This document shows, in pieces, positions 24,179 through 34,066 of a stretch of 64,000 nt of DNA. How positions within the stretch are numbered: position 1 is the first letter of the stretch; every line of letters starts with the position of its first letter. The DNA is from Gallionellales bacterium RIFCSPLOWO2_02_FULL_59_110 (GTDB taxonomy: Bacteria > Pseudomonadota > Gammaproteobacteria > Burkholderiales > Gallionellaceae). The notes under the pieces are model-generated. The model saw only the letters and a program-made list of their open reading frames with translations. It did not search any database and was not told the origin of the DNA. The position numbers were made by a program, and so were the translations under genes. The DNA lies in the NCBI GenBank assembly GCA_001801215.1, contig MGXA01000091.1:1-64000 (forward strand). Reading direction: 5' to 3'.

Positions 24179-25144
24179 TTACGCGCCGGCGCCCTCATCC
24201 AGCAGCTTGTCCATGTTCAGGATGAGGGTGTTAACCAAATCCTCTTCGAGGTCGAAAACCTTTTTCACCTGATTGGTTCTGGCAAAATACGCCCGGTTTG
24301 CCCTGTCCTTGCCGCCAATGGTGAGTATATACGGCGTTTCTTTCTGCTCCAGATAAACCGTCAGCTGCATCATCGGCTCAGCCAGGCCGTACGGGGCAAG
24401 ATCGGCGGGGTTCTCGTCGGCAAAGGCCTTGATTTCACCATTTTTGATCCCGTACAGGTATTCCAGCACTTTTGCCTGTGAGGCCCTGGCAATTGCAGGC
24501 TCCAGCATGTTCCATTTCCCCTGATTCTGTTCGATGACCACCCTGCCTGCTCCCTTTCTTACAATTTCGAGCCGCCTCATCTTGACCGGGTCGAAATCTG
24601 GAAGGATCACCTTGTCGCGCAAGGCGTAGGCATTTTGGCCCACTTCCTGCCTGAGATCGGAATGGACGCGGTACACCTCCGGCCTACCCTTGAACATGAC
24701 ATACGCGATGTTATGGGTTGGCCCCCGCTCCCCGAAAACGATGACGGTTTCGCTGTTACCGGCCTTCAAACCCATTTCGATTCCGGGCGCGGCCAAGCCC
24801 AGCTCGGCCAACTTGGCGGGCTCCACCTGGGTAAACAGCACCGCGTCCTTGCGCGCCGTAACGATATTCGTCAAGAACTTCTCGATCGCCTTGACATCCC
24901 CTTTGGCGTCCAATGGCTGCACCAATCGCCATCCGCCCTGTTCCCGGAGAACCTTGATCTGGAGATTTTCCTTGATATTGTTGATCCAGAATTCCGACAC
25001 ATCTTTCACGGCAAAAGGCAGGAGTTTCAGTTCCGCTTCTTTTAACTGTTTGATCGCTTCTTCTTTCTTGTCGAAGAAAAAGAACACGCCGCTCAGCGTG
25101 ATCAGCACGATGACCCAGAAGAGGGTTTTTTTTGTAAAGTTCAA
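24179..25144 (-). CDS. DUF4340-family protein of Gld-like ABC cluster
   Basis: Single N-terminal TM, repeat architecture (WRLVQPLDAKGDVKAIEKFL), adjacency to GldG-like gene. Confidence 0.7.
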   Translation of the reverse strand: MNFTKKTLFWVIVLITLSGVFFFFDKKEEAIKQLKEAELKLLPFAVKDVSEFWINNIKENLQIKVLREQGGWRLVQPLDAKGDVKAIEKFLTNIVTARKDAVLFTQVEPAKLAELGLAAPGIEMGLKAGNSETVIVFGERGPTHNIAYVMFKGRPEVYRVHSDLRQEVGQNAYALRDKVILPDFDPVKMRRLEIVRKGAGRVVIEQNQGKWNMLEPAIARASQAKVLEYLYGIKNGEIKAFADENPADLAPYGLAEPMMQLTVYLEQKETPYILTIGGKDRANRAYFARTNQVKKVFDLEEDLVNTLILNMDKLLDEGAGA

Positions 25145-26718
25145 ACGCCCCGCCTCCTTCTGGCGGTTACTCCAAGCCCCGCCACCAGCAGCAGCGACGG
25201 CACGATCACCACGGAAAGCCAGAAAACGATTTTCCCCTGGACGGCGGTCAGCATAAGCGGGGTCAGGCCCGGCTCTTTTTTCCTCACCGAAATCAGGACA
25301 TTTTCCTCGGCCAGCCAGTTAAGCATGTTCAGCATGAAGTCCCGGTTGCCGGCCATTTTGATGAATTTGTTGCTGACAAAATCCGAATCTCCCGCTACCA
25401 GAATTTTCCCCCAGGTTTTTACGCTGTCCTGCCCGCCCCCCGCTTGGCTGTTGTTCCCGGCCAGATTGTCGCCAACATTCACCTCCACGGCTGTGACCGC
25501 CACCACGCCAAGCGGACCGCGTTGATGCCTGGCCGGGTCGAACTCTTCGTCTTCCCTGGTCAACTTGCCGCTCACCGCCCAGCTCTTGTCGCTCGTCTTG
25601 GCGAGATCGTAGCTCCCCTTCGCCGTGTCTTCCTTGATATGCACGGAGCGGGCGATAGGGAAGAACGTGGCCAGATCGAAGTCGCGTGTGACCGGATGAT
25701 TTTTGTGATATTCCACCACGACAGGCGTAAGGTAATTGGCGCCGTAGACCTGGCTTAATTTATCGATGATGAAATCGTTTTTGATTTCAAAGCCGAACCC
25801 GCCCAGATAATTTGCCAACCCCGGCGCGCCGCCCGGATCGACCATGAAAAGCACCCGCCCGCCCTTTTTGACGAAGGCAGTTATCTTGTCCAACTCACCG
25901 GACAAATAGTCCGTCTCCGGCCCGCTTACCACCAGCACGGCCGCATCTTCCGGCACTTTTTCCGCGCTGATCAGCAGCAGGTCGCGAACCTGGTGGTTTT
26001 CTCTCTCGATGGCTTCCTTGAGATAGCCATAGCCGCTCTCTTCCTTGCTGTCGATGCGCTTTTCGCCGTGCCCGCCAACGAAATAGAACACCTTGATATC
26101 CTTGTTGATCAGCTTGAGCAGTGCGTTGGTGAGCTTGTTTTCGGATTCGGTGCCGACCACTTCCTGCTGGTCGCCATGCTTCAATACCGTGGTCCGGTAG
26201 GATGTAATACCGTACTTCACGGTTTCCGTCGGATCCCGGTCAGGATCTACAAAGCGGAAGTTGAACTTGGAGGAATGGTAGGAATATTCGCTCAACAGGT
26301 CGAACATCGCCTGTCTTGTCCTTTCGTCGCTGCGATAAAAGGCCACAACCTCGATATCGTCCTTGAGGGATTTCAATATTTTGATTGTTTGCGCCGAGAG
26401 GGTGTACCTGCTGTCCCCGGTCAAGTCGACCCTGACCTTGTATTTGATCGACATGCCGGCGATAAGCCCGATAATCAACATGAACACCACGCTCATGACT
26501 GCCGTATTAAAGGCATATTTGGTAGAACGCTTGGCGATGAAGTCCCTGATTTCCGGGAAATAAGTATAAAAAAACAGCAGCAGCGCAAGCAGCCCGACCC
26601 AGATCAGGGTAACCGGCAGCGTGCTCATCTCGCCGGTTATCGCATAGGTAATCCCGCCTGCCGCTATCAGAAAAACAGATGAAAGGCCTAATGGCGCAAA
26701 GAACCCCCTGGCTTTCAT
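25141..26718 (-). CDS. GldG-family ABC auxiliary membrane protein
   Basis: Multi-TM with DLTGDSRYTLSAQTIKILKSLKDDIEVVAFY and GPETDYLSGELDKI. Confidence 0.8.
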   Translation of the reverse strand: MKARGFFAPLGLSSVFLIAAGGITYAITGEMSTLPVTLIWVGLLALLLFFYTYFPEIRDFIAKRSTKYAFNTAVMSVVFMLIIGLIAGMSIKYKVRVDLTGDSRYTLSAQTIKILKSLKDDIEVVAFYRSDERTRQAMFDLLSEYSYHSSKFNFRFVDPDRDPTETVKYGITSYRTTVLKHGDQQEVVGTESENKLTNALLKLINKDIKVFYFVGGHGEKRIDSKEESGYGYLKEAIERENHQVRDLLLISAEKVPEDAAVLVVSGPETDYLSGELDKITAFVKKGGRVLFMVDPGGAPGLANYLGGFGFEIKNDFIIDKLSQVYGANYLTPVVVEYHKNHPVTRDFDLATFFPIARSVHIKEDTAKGSYDLAKTSDKSWAVSGKLTREDEEFDPARHQRGPLGVVAVTAVEVNVGDNLAGNNSQAGGGQDSVKTWGKILVAGDSDFVSNKFIKMAGNRDFMLNMLNWLAEENVLISVRKKEPGLTPLMLTAVQGKIVFWLSVVIVPSLLLVAGLGVTARRRRGV

Positions 26719-27500
26719 TATCTCCACCTCTTCGTTTCCAGGCTTCTGAGCGTAAGAAACAGGAACAGCGCAATAAAGCAAAGATAGTAAATAATATCCT
26801 CCGTATCCACGACGCCCTTCGACATGCTTTCTATATGATCGTTAATCGAAAGATAGCTGAGAAATTGCCCCAGCCCGGCAGATACCAGCGGGACGGAATA
26901 GCTGATCAGCCAGAAAAAGAACAGTATGCCAAAGGTCATGGAAGCCGAAACAATCTGGTTCTCCGTCAACGACGAGGTAAAAATCCCCAGCGAGATGGCT
27001 GCTGCCCCCAGCAGGACAAGACCCAGATAACCCGTTGCGATCGGCACCACTTCCGGTTCGCCCAGCGCAATGAGGAGAATGGGGTAGGTGGCGGTCAGCA
27101 ATATCATGGTCAGCAATACCACGAGGCAGGCCAGATACTTGCCCAGAACCACGTCGACATCGTTGATCGGAAAGGTCAGCAGCAATTCGATCGTGCCGGT
27201 TTTTTTCTCTTCGGCGAACAGCCTCATGGTCAGCAACGGCACCATCAGCAGCAGGATAATGCCGATGCTGCCAAACAGCGGCCTTATAACCGTCTCATTG
27301 ATATTCAACATCTGGTATTGCTTGGCCAGCATCGGATCGGTCTGCGCCTGAAAACTGACGATCGAGAAGGTGGCCAGCAGGTTGTAGAAAAAATAACCCG
27401 TCATCAGCAGGAACATGATGATGACGACGTAGACCGTCAACGAACCGAAATAGGATTTCAATTCCCGGCCAAGGATGAGGAAGATATTCCTGTAATTCAT
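26718..27500 (-). CDS. ABC-2 type permease (GldF-like)
   Basis: Six-TM pattern, LRLFAEEKKTGTIELLLTFPINDVDVVLGKY. Confidence 0.85.
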   Translation of the reverse strand: MNYRNIFLILGRELKSYFGSLTVYVVIIMFLLMTGYFFYNLLATFSIVSFQAQTDPMLAKQYQMLNINETVIRPLFGSIGIILLLMVPLLTMRLFAEEKKTGTIELLLTFPINDVDVVLGKYLACLVVLLTMILLTATYPILLIALGEPEVVPIATGYLGLVLLGAAAISLGIFTSSLTENQIVSASMTFGILFFFWLISYSVPLVSAGLGQFLSYLSINDHIESMSKGVVDTEDIIYYLCFIALFLFLTLRSLETKRWR

Positions 27501-28429
27501 GCCTCTTCCTTGGTCACCAATTTGATAAAGATATCTTCCAAACTGGCCTCCATCGTGCGCATTTCCAGAAGCTCCCAGCGGTTGTTTTCAATCATGGAAT
27601 GGATGCCCTGCCTGCCTTGTTTCTCATCGTCAAACACGACGACGAACCCATTATCTTCACCGGCGGTCAACTCCCGTTCGACACTTTTGACGCCCGCCAT
27701 GCGGGAAAGTGCCTGCTCGATCGCCGGGGCATTGCCGTTGATGCGCAAGAACATTCTGCGCGAGCCTTCGGCTGCGAGGTTCTCCGGCCTGTCCACCGCC
27801 ACCAGCTTGCCTTTGTTGATGATGATGACCCTGCCGCAGAGGATGCTGACTTCCGGGAGAATATGCGTGCTGAGAATGACGGTGTGCCTGCCCGCCAGAT
27901 CCTTGATCAGTTTTCTGATTTCCTTGATCTGCTTGGGGTCTAGGCCGACTGTGGGCTCGTCGAGGATCAAGACCTCCGGATCGTTGACCAATGCCTGGGC
28001 AATTCCGACCCGCTGCCGGTACCCCCTGGACACTGCCTTGATCAGTTTGTTGGAAACATCGCTGAGGCTGCAGTCGTCCATGACTTTTTCGACTTGCCGT
28101 TTGACTTCCTTGGCGGGCGTACCCTTGATGGCCGCGACAAAACGCAGGTAGTCGCTGACCTTCATGTCTTCATAAAGCGGAACTCTCTCCGGCAAATAGC
28201 CGATCCTTTTGCGCACATTCAGGGAGTCTTCAAAGCAATTGAAGCCGGCCACGATGGCCCTGCCCTTGGTGGGAGGAAAAAAGCAGGTCAGGATGCGCAT
28301 TACCGTGGTTTTCCCAGCCCCATTGGGTCCAAGAAAGCCGAGTATTTCACCTTTTTCAACGGAGAAGCTTATATTGTCAACGGCGCGAAATTCGCCATAT
28401 TCTTTGGTTAGATTTTCGACTTCGATCAT
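27497..28429 (-). CDS. ABC transporter ATP-binding protein (GldA-like)
   Basis: Walker A GPNGAGKTT, signature SRGYRQRVGIAQAL, Walker B VLILDEP. Confidence 0.93.
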   Translation of the reverse strand: MIEVENLTKEYGEFRAVDNISFSVEKGEILGFLGPNGAGKTTVMRILTCFFPPTKGRAIVAGFNCFEDSLNVRKRIGYLPERVPLYEDMKVSDYLRFVAAIKGTPAKEVKRQVEKVMDDCSLSDVSNKLIKAVSRGYRQRVGIAQALVNDPEVLILDEPTVGLDPKQIKEIRKLIKDLAGRHTVILSTHILPEVSILCGRVIIINKGKLVAVDRPENLAAEGSRRMFLRINGNAPAIEQALSRMAGVKSVERELTAGEDNGFVVVFDDEKQGRQGIHSMIENNRWELLEMRTMEASLEDIFIKLVTKEEA

Positions 28430-28679
28430 TGGAATTGCTTCATTATCTGACTTTTTTGATGATAGCAGTAATAGCCTTTATGCCGCAACGCTGTTTTCGG
28501 CGCGCATCGAGCTCGTTGCACGGATTCGATAGCCTTCTATCGGGTTGATATAAGGAACCTTTTGGGCTGGCAGCAGAGAGTATGTTAGAATTCTCTTGTA
28601 TTACCATTTCCGGCGCGGCATCGGCACGATACCTGTACTAGCGAGCCGCGCTACCCATTTAGAAGACAAAAGGATTTGA

Positions 28680-29396
28680 ATGACTATGGCAAAGCAATCT
28701 GGACATAATATTGCCCTTGGACTCTTGGCTATTCTGATGGCAACATGGATGCCGGGCGCCGGCGCAAGCGATAAAACCAAGCCTGTCCCTCCTTCTGCAA
28801 AAAAGAAAGACGCCAGGGTTTATGACGAAATGGTGGTCGTGCCTGCGGGTAAGTTCATTTACGGAAAACCTGGCGAAACCAAGGAGATCAATTTGCCGGC
28901 CTATTCGATCGACAAATATGAAGTTACCAACAGCCAGTTCGCCAGATTCAATTTAGACCATAGGTATGAGCCAGACAAGGCCAATTTTCCCGTGACCATG
29001 GTTTCTCTCAATGATGCGTCCGCCCATTGCGAAGCGCTCGACAAGAGACTGCCCACGGAGCAGGAATGGGAAAAAGCTGCGCGCGGGACCGATGGCAGAA
29101 TTTACCCCTGGGGTAACGAGTTCATCAAGATTGCCTGCATCACCAGCGAAACCGCCACCGAAGGGCAACCCATGCCGGTCGGCTCATGCGAAAAAGGCAA
29201 GAGCCCATACGGCGCTATGGATATGGCCGGAAACGTGTGGGAGTGGACATCCAGCTTTAGCGAACGTTACAGCATTCTCCGGGGTGGATCGTTTTTTGAA
29301 GAGGGAGATTCCGCCAAGGTTTTCAGCAGCCTGCTCAGCATTCCCGATGACAGCAAAGACTATGTCGGATTCCGTTGCGCCAAAAACGGCAAGTAG
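28680..29396 (+). CDS. Secreted SUMF1/formylglycine-generating-enzyme-like protein
   Basis: Signal peptide; VVPAGKFIYG, KYEVTNSQFARF, RLPTEQEWEKAARG, GNVWEWTSS, ILRGGSF. Confidence 0.88.
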   Translation: MTMAKQSGHNIALGLLAILMATWMPGAGASDKTKPVPPSAKKKDARVYDEMVVVPAGKFIYGKPGETKEINLPAYSIDKYEVTNSQFARFNLDHRYEPDKANFPVTMVSLNDASAHCEALDKRLPTEQEWEKAARGTDGRIYPWGNEFIKIACITSETATEGQPMPVGSCEKGKSPYGAMDMAGNVWEWTSSFSERYSILRGGSFFEEGDSAKVFSSLLSIPDDSKDYVGFRCAKNGK

Positions 29397-29609
29397 CAGG
29401 TTGTCGGCCCTGTGTTTCTGCTGCCCGGCAGCTGCCGGGCGATGGAAGCGCACCTAGCTGGAACATTTATACTCGCGTAATGCAGCAAAGCCGCACAGCC
29501 TGCTGCGCACCCCGGGGAGTTGGGGCGGCGATTTACATACCTGAGCGCCAACTCCACACGGCCTTCAAGTACGGATGCGCATAGAACTTTGCCTTAAATC
29601 ATTTAAGCC

Positions 29610-30797
29610 ATGAAAATCAAACAATCGCATTGGCACCACTTCTTTGGTGGGATTGCCCTTATCCTCCTTATTGTTCAACTTCTTTCCGGCACGATACTGG
29701 CGCTGTTTTATTCGCCTCACCTGAATGAAGCCTACGCCAGCGTACAGGCCATCTACAATGAACTCGGCGCGGTGGCGTGGATAAGAGACACGCACCGCTG
29801 GGCCGCACTATTCCTGCTGGTTGCCGTAATAATGCATTTCATAAGGAGCTTCTTAAGGAAGGATTACCTCATCCGCGACAGCAAAACGTTGTGGCTGACC
29901 GGCATTCTTCTCTACCTGCCCCTGTTCGGCTTCCTGCTGACCGGATTCATTCTGCCGTGGGAATGGAGAGGTTATTGGTTCATGGAAATGGTGCCCAATT
30001 CTGTGGCTGAAATCCCGTTGATCGGCTCTTTTCTGAGCCAGTTCCTGATGGACTTCTTTACCTTGAACCGCGCATTCGTGGTGCACGTGGTTATTCTTCC
30101 GGTCATCACCCTAGTGCTGATGGATATACACGCTTTCACGAAAATCAAAAAAAGGCCGGGGGGGCTTTCCGCATATCTCATCGATCACAGCCCGCTCACG
30201 GTCCCGTTTCTGGCGGTCATTGCCGTGTTGGCGTATACCCTGCCGATGCCCTCTCAGGATCCCGCAATCATACCGATGCCTTTGGAGGGTGAGTACATGC
30301 CAACCGCCGAATGGTTCATCCTCATCTTCTATGTGCCTTATCTGTATTTCAAGGGATTCATGGCGGCACTGTTCAGCATTTACATCCCGGTGATTATTTT
30401 TCTGGTTTTGGCGCTATTTCCTTATTTTCTCAAGGAGAGCACTTTCAGGGAGAGGCGCAGGCACGAAGCTGACACCCGGCAGGTAACTGCCTCCGCCAAG
30501 AAAATTGAAGTATTTGCCAAAATCATGGCCCCCGTCAAAAGAGTGCTGGGCGCAAAAATTTATGCGAAAACACTTGGCGTTATGAGTGTAACCTTGGTAG
30601 CGTTAGCCCTGTTTGGGCCGCTTTATGCCGTTACCTATGAGTCGCCAACCATGGGCTGCAATTCATGCCACAACGTCAGCTCAGGAATCCGGCTGGGGAT
30701 TCCTCCGGAAACATTCAAGGATCGGATAAAAAACCCCACGCTCAGCGACAATAAATTTATGGTAGAACACTGGTTTTATCCGCAGGTTGTCTGGTAA
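29610..30797 (+). CDS. Fused cytochrome b (b6 + subunit IV-like) with C-terminal c-type heme motif CNSCH
   Basis: His pairs THRWAALFLLVAVIMHF and FVVHVVILPVITLVLMDIHAF; AEWF at Qo-motif position; CNSCHN near C-terminus. Confidence 0.88.
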   Translation: MKIKQSHWHHFFGGIALILLIVQLLSGTILALFYSPHLNEAYASVQAIYNELGAVAWIRDTHRWAALFLLVAVIMHFIRSFLRKDYLIRDSKTLWLTGILLYLPLFGFLLTGFILPWEWRGYWFMEMVPNSVAEIPLIGSFLSQFLMDFFTLNRAFVVHVVILPVITLVLMDIHAFTKIKKRPGGLSAYLIDHSPLTVPFLAVIAVLAYTLPMPSQDPAIIPMPLEGEYMPTAEWFILIFYVPYLYFKGFMAALFSIYIPVIIFLVLALFPYFLKESTFRERRRHEADTRQVTASAKKIEVFAKIMAPVKRVLGAKIYAKTLGVMSVTLVALALFGPLYAVTYESPTMGCNSCHNVSSGIRLGIPPETFKDRIKNPTLSDNKFMVEHWFYPQVVW

Positions 30798-30870
30798 AAC
30801 GCTTTGCCTTGCAGCGGCAGCGGCGCTTGCGGACAATTAATAAGCATCTAAGCAAGTTTAAGGAAAGGGG

Positions 30871-31398
30871 ATGGCTTTGGGCCTGAAATGCAAAAAATGG
30901 TTTTGTGGCGGTATATTGCTGGCTCTTGCCATTGCTGTAACGGGTTGCGGTCGTCTGGGCGGCAGCGCAACGCCCGATGAAGAACCGGAAGCCGTCGCCA
31001 AGCGCTTCTATGAATTGATCTCCACTTCCAAGATTGAAGGCGGCACGACACCCGCCAGCGAAGCCTACAAGATGATCGACAGCAAAACCTCCAATCTGAA
31101 CGTGACTCAGTTTCTGGAAATTATCAAGCATTACCCGCCAAATTTTGCGGTGGTTGTAGGGAAAGCGGAGGTTAAAGGAACGCAGGCCCTGGTTCCCATC
31201 AGCTTCAAGATGCCTTCCAGCTTTGGCGGCGAGTATACGGTACAGGAAGTGCTGCCCCTCAATATCGACCCTGCTACCAACACTTGGAAAATCGACTTTA
31301 CCGGCGATACTTACGGTATGCAAAAAGACGAGGCAATCGAGGCGAGCCAGCGAGAAGCGCCTGCGCAGAAATCCGAAGCGCCCCCGGGAGGTAAATAG
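30871..31398 (+). CDS. Predicted lipoprotein of unknown function
   Basis: Lipobox VTGC; located between cytochrome b genes. Confidence 0.6.
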   Translation: MALGLKCKKWFCGGILLALAIAVTGCGRLGGSATPDEEPEAVAKRFYELISTSKIEGGTTPASEAYKMIDSKTSNLNVTQFLEIIKHYPPNFAVVVGKAEVKGTQALVPISFKMPSSFGGEYTVQEVLPLNIDPATNTWKIDFTGDTYGMQKDEAIEASQREAPAQKSEAPPGGK

Positions 31399-32021
31399 TG
31401 GCGAATGCACCCAGGATAGCGGAGTGGATCAAGGAGCGGATCCGGCTGAAAAAAGCCAAGCCAATTCCCGCGCATGTCAATTTTTTTTATTGCTTTGGCG
31501 GCGTTTCGCTGTTCCTCATCCTCCTGCAGCTGGCTTCCGGAGTGTTCATGCTTTTCTTCTACACGCCCGAGCCGGCCAAGGCACTGCAAAGCATCGCCCA
31601 TTTAAGCAACGAAGTTCCCCTGGGATGGCTGTTCAGGAACCTGCACCGCTGGACTTCCACGCTCCTGCTGGCGACCGTGTTTTCCCACATGGCCATCGTG
31701 TTTTACCTGAAAGCCTATCAGAGCCCTAGGCAGCTCACCTGGCTGTCCGGCGTTTCGCAGTTGCTCCTGGTGTTCCTGCTGGTGGTCACCGGGCTGATTC
31801 TCCCGTGGGACTGGAGATCCTACTGGTCTTTCGCGATATGGATGGATTACATCGGGACATGGACGATAGGGGGCGAATTTATCCAGAATATGCTTCTGGA
31901 TTCTTTCACGTTAAACGCGGCGTACTTTATCCACATCCTGATAATCCCGTTATTTCTTGCGGCTATCCTGTCTTTCCATTTCAAAATGGTAAGGCGGCAT
32001 GGCATATCGGAGCCACTGTAA
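31398..32021 (+). CDS. Cytochrome b6-like N-terminal cytochrome b subunit
   Basis: NLHRWTSTLLLATVFSHMAIVF and AYFIHILIIPLFLAAILSFHFKMVRRHG. Confidence 0.88.
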   Translation: MANAPRIAEWIKERIRLKKAKPIPAHVNFFYCFGGVSLFLILLQLASGVFMLFFYTPEPAKALQSIAHLSNEVPLGWLFRNLHRWTSTLLLATVFSHMAIVFYLKAYQSPRQLTWLSGVSQLLLVFLLVVTGLILPWDWRSYWSFAIWMDYIGTWTIGGEFIQNMLLDSFTLNAAYFIHILIIPLFLAAILSFHFKMVRRHGISEPL

Positions 32022-32042
32022 GCATCATTGGGGTAACCAAAC

Positions 32043-32723
32043 ATGGCGAACCGGAAAACAGAAACCATCATGGAGCCCAAGTACGCTCCCCCCTATCCGC
32101 AGTCGTTCTACCCTTTTTGGCCGAAGCACGCGGTAAAGGCCGGCACACTGATATCGATCATATTCCTGGGGTTGCTGTTACTGTCCTTTTTCATGAGGGT
32201 GCCCATGGATCTCAACATGCCCCCCATGCCCGATGATGGTGCCTACGTACCCGCGCCCGAGTGGTATTTGTTCTTTCTGTTTCAGCCTTTCTGGTATCTG
32301 ACCGGGGATAATGCGAAATGGCTGGCGGTCGGCACGTTTTGGCTCCCGCTGTTGGCTGTGGTTGCCCTGCTTCTGGTGCCCTTTCTCTTTCGAAAACGCA
32401 GCAAACTCCGTTTCGGGATCAAGGCCACATCAATAGCGGCGATTGCCATCTATGCCGGAATTGCCTGGTTGATCCCAATAGGCACAATCGTGGGCAGCGG
32501 CGCTCCCGCCAAGACGTTGGGTTGTCCGTCTTGCCACAATCCCATGATGGGCGAACGGCAAGCCTTGCCCCCTGCCAACATTGGCGATTTCTACAGAAAT
32601 GAACGCCAGCGCCAAGTCGATCTGGGCGGCTATAACGTAGGGAGCGACGATCATGTCGGCGGATCCTACAAGGATGCAAACTGGCAACTGCGCCATTTTT
32701 ATGAACCCACGATGACATGGTAA
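32043..32723 (+). CDS. Subunit IV-like cytochrome b C-terminal part with c-heme motif CPSCH
   Basis: APEWYLFFLFQPFWYL (PEWY motif), GCPSCHNPMMGE. Confidence 0.85.
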   Translation: MANRKTETIMEPKYAPPYPQSFYPFWPKHAVKAGTLISIIFLGLLLLSFFMRVPMDLNMPPMPDDGAYVPAPEWYLFFLFQPFWYLTGDNAKWLAVGTFWLPLLAVVALLLVPFLFRKRSKLRFGIKATSIAAIAIYAGIAWLIPIGTIVGSGAPAKTLGCPSCHNPMMGERQALPPANIGDFYRNERQRQVDLGGYNVGSDDHVGGSYKDANWQLRHFYEPTMTW

Positions 32724-32744
32724 TCCCATGCCCGGCGATACTCC

Positions 32745-33974
32745 ATGAGAAACCCGTTTAATTTTTTTCCACATAACGGACTGATATTTCTGCTGTGCGC
32801 TGCGCTCATCGGCAGCGGGACAGCTTCCGCACAGGGAATGCACGATCATGGCGACGGCAAGCACCAGACTCAATCGTCTTCGCCAGTCAGGGACGTAGCC
32901 TTACCCGAAGGAATCGGTGCGACCCAGTCGATTGCCATAGACTCGAACGGCTGGGTCTGGTTTACCGAGAAGGCGGGCAATAAACTAACCGCCTACGATC
33001 CGGAAAAACAGAAGTTTGCGACCCACTCTCTTCCCCCATCATGGGGCGATATGGGATTTTCGAATATTACGCTGGGCGCGGACGGGGAAATCTGGTTCAC
33101 CGTAAACCGGCGCGCAGAAGGTGCGGATAATCCGCACATACTGGGACGGTTTACGCCTGCGGACGGATATTTTACGAAATATGCCCTCCCGCACAAATCC
33201 GCTCCGGAAGAATTGATAGTGGACGCCAACGGCACGATATGGTTTTTTGCCTCCAATAAAAACAACCTTTATCGCATCGACCCCAAGACTTTCGCGCTGA
33301 AAGGCTACCCCATCCCTACCGCCAACGGGCATCCCAGAGGGTTGGCTGTCGATCAGAAAGGCCATGTCTGGTTTGCCGAATCCAATGCCAATAAAATAGG
33401 CCGCTTTATTCCCGAGCAGGAGGTGTTTCATGAATATGAGGTGCTCACGCCGTTCGCCAACCCGGGAAAAATCTCCATCGACCATCATGGCAATGTATGG
33501 TTTGTCGAGGTAACGGCAAACAGGATTGGAGTGTTTCACCCGGACCGGAACCGGTTCAGCGAAGCCATTATCCCCACCCCCGGCAGCGCTCCTGTCGCGC
33601 TGGTGAACGACGGCGATGGCAACGTCTGGTTTTTGCAATACAAGGGGAACAAGGTTGGCGTGTTCAATCTGGAAACAGCAGCCTTTCGCGAATATGACAT
33701 TCCCGCTTATAACAGCCTGCCGGCAGGCATCGCGATTGACCGCAAACGATCCACACTCTGGTTCACTCAAAGCGCCACAGAAGCGAAGAGCCTGGGGATG
33801 CTTTCCATTAGCGAAGCCTTGGCGCACGGCAACAAACAGGGCGCAGTGCTTGAAAAATCAGCTGCGGCAGGAGGAGGCATGCCCAACTGGTTTGTTTTGC
33901 TTGCCGTGTTGCTGGCCGTCGCGGCGCTGGGCGGGTGGTTGGCCTGGAAATCCCGCAAAGGTGTGCGCCCGTAG
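32745..33974 (+). CDS. Vgb-like (streptogramin-lyase-type) beta-propeller with C-terminal TM anchor
   Basis: Repeated G.(V/I)WF(T/A/V)E blades; C-terminal FVLLAVLLAVAALGGWLAWKSRKG. Confidence 0.82.
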   Translation: MRNPFNFFPHNGLIFLLCAALIGSGTASAQGMHDHGDGKHQTQSSSPVRDVALPEGIGATQSIAIDSNGWVWFTEKAGNKLTAYDPEKQKFATHSLPPSWGDMGFSNITLGADGEIWFTVNRRAEGADNPHILGRFTPADGYFTKYALPHKSAPEELIVDANGTIWFFASNKNNLYRIDPKTFALKGYPIPTANGHPRGLAVDQKGHVWFAESNANKIGRFIPEQEVFHEYEVLTPFANPGKISIDHHGNVWFVEVTANRIGVFHPDRNRFSEAIIPTPGSAPVALVNDGDGNVWFLQYKGNKVGVFNLETAAFREYDIPAYNSLPAGIAIDRKRSTLWFTQSATEAKSLGMLSISEALAHGNKQGAVLEKSAAAGGGMPNWFVLLAVLLAVAALGGWLAWKSRKGVRP

Positions 33975-34066
33975 CACATTGCCCAGATGCATGGATGGGC
34001 TATCCGGGCCGTCTCATAAACTATTGAGGGACTTTTTTCCGCTTGGCGTTGTCTTGACAACGCAGT

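Noticed and set aside
26679-28151. 490-aa plus-strand ORF opposite the ABC genes
   Set aside because: Antisense to well-supported ABC permease and ATPase; no recognisable domain.
24179-28429. Interpretation of the ABC genes as nosDFY partners of the NosZ-like protein
   Set aside because: The auxiliary proteins read as GldG and DUF4340 rather than NosD, and the genes are about 15 kb away in a separate transcription unit.
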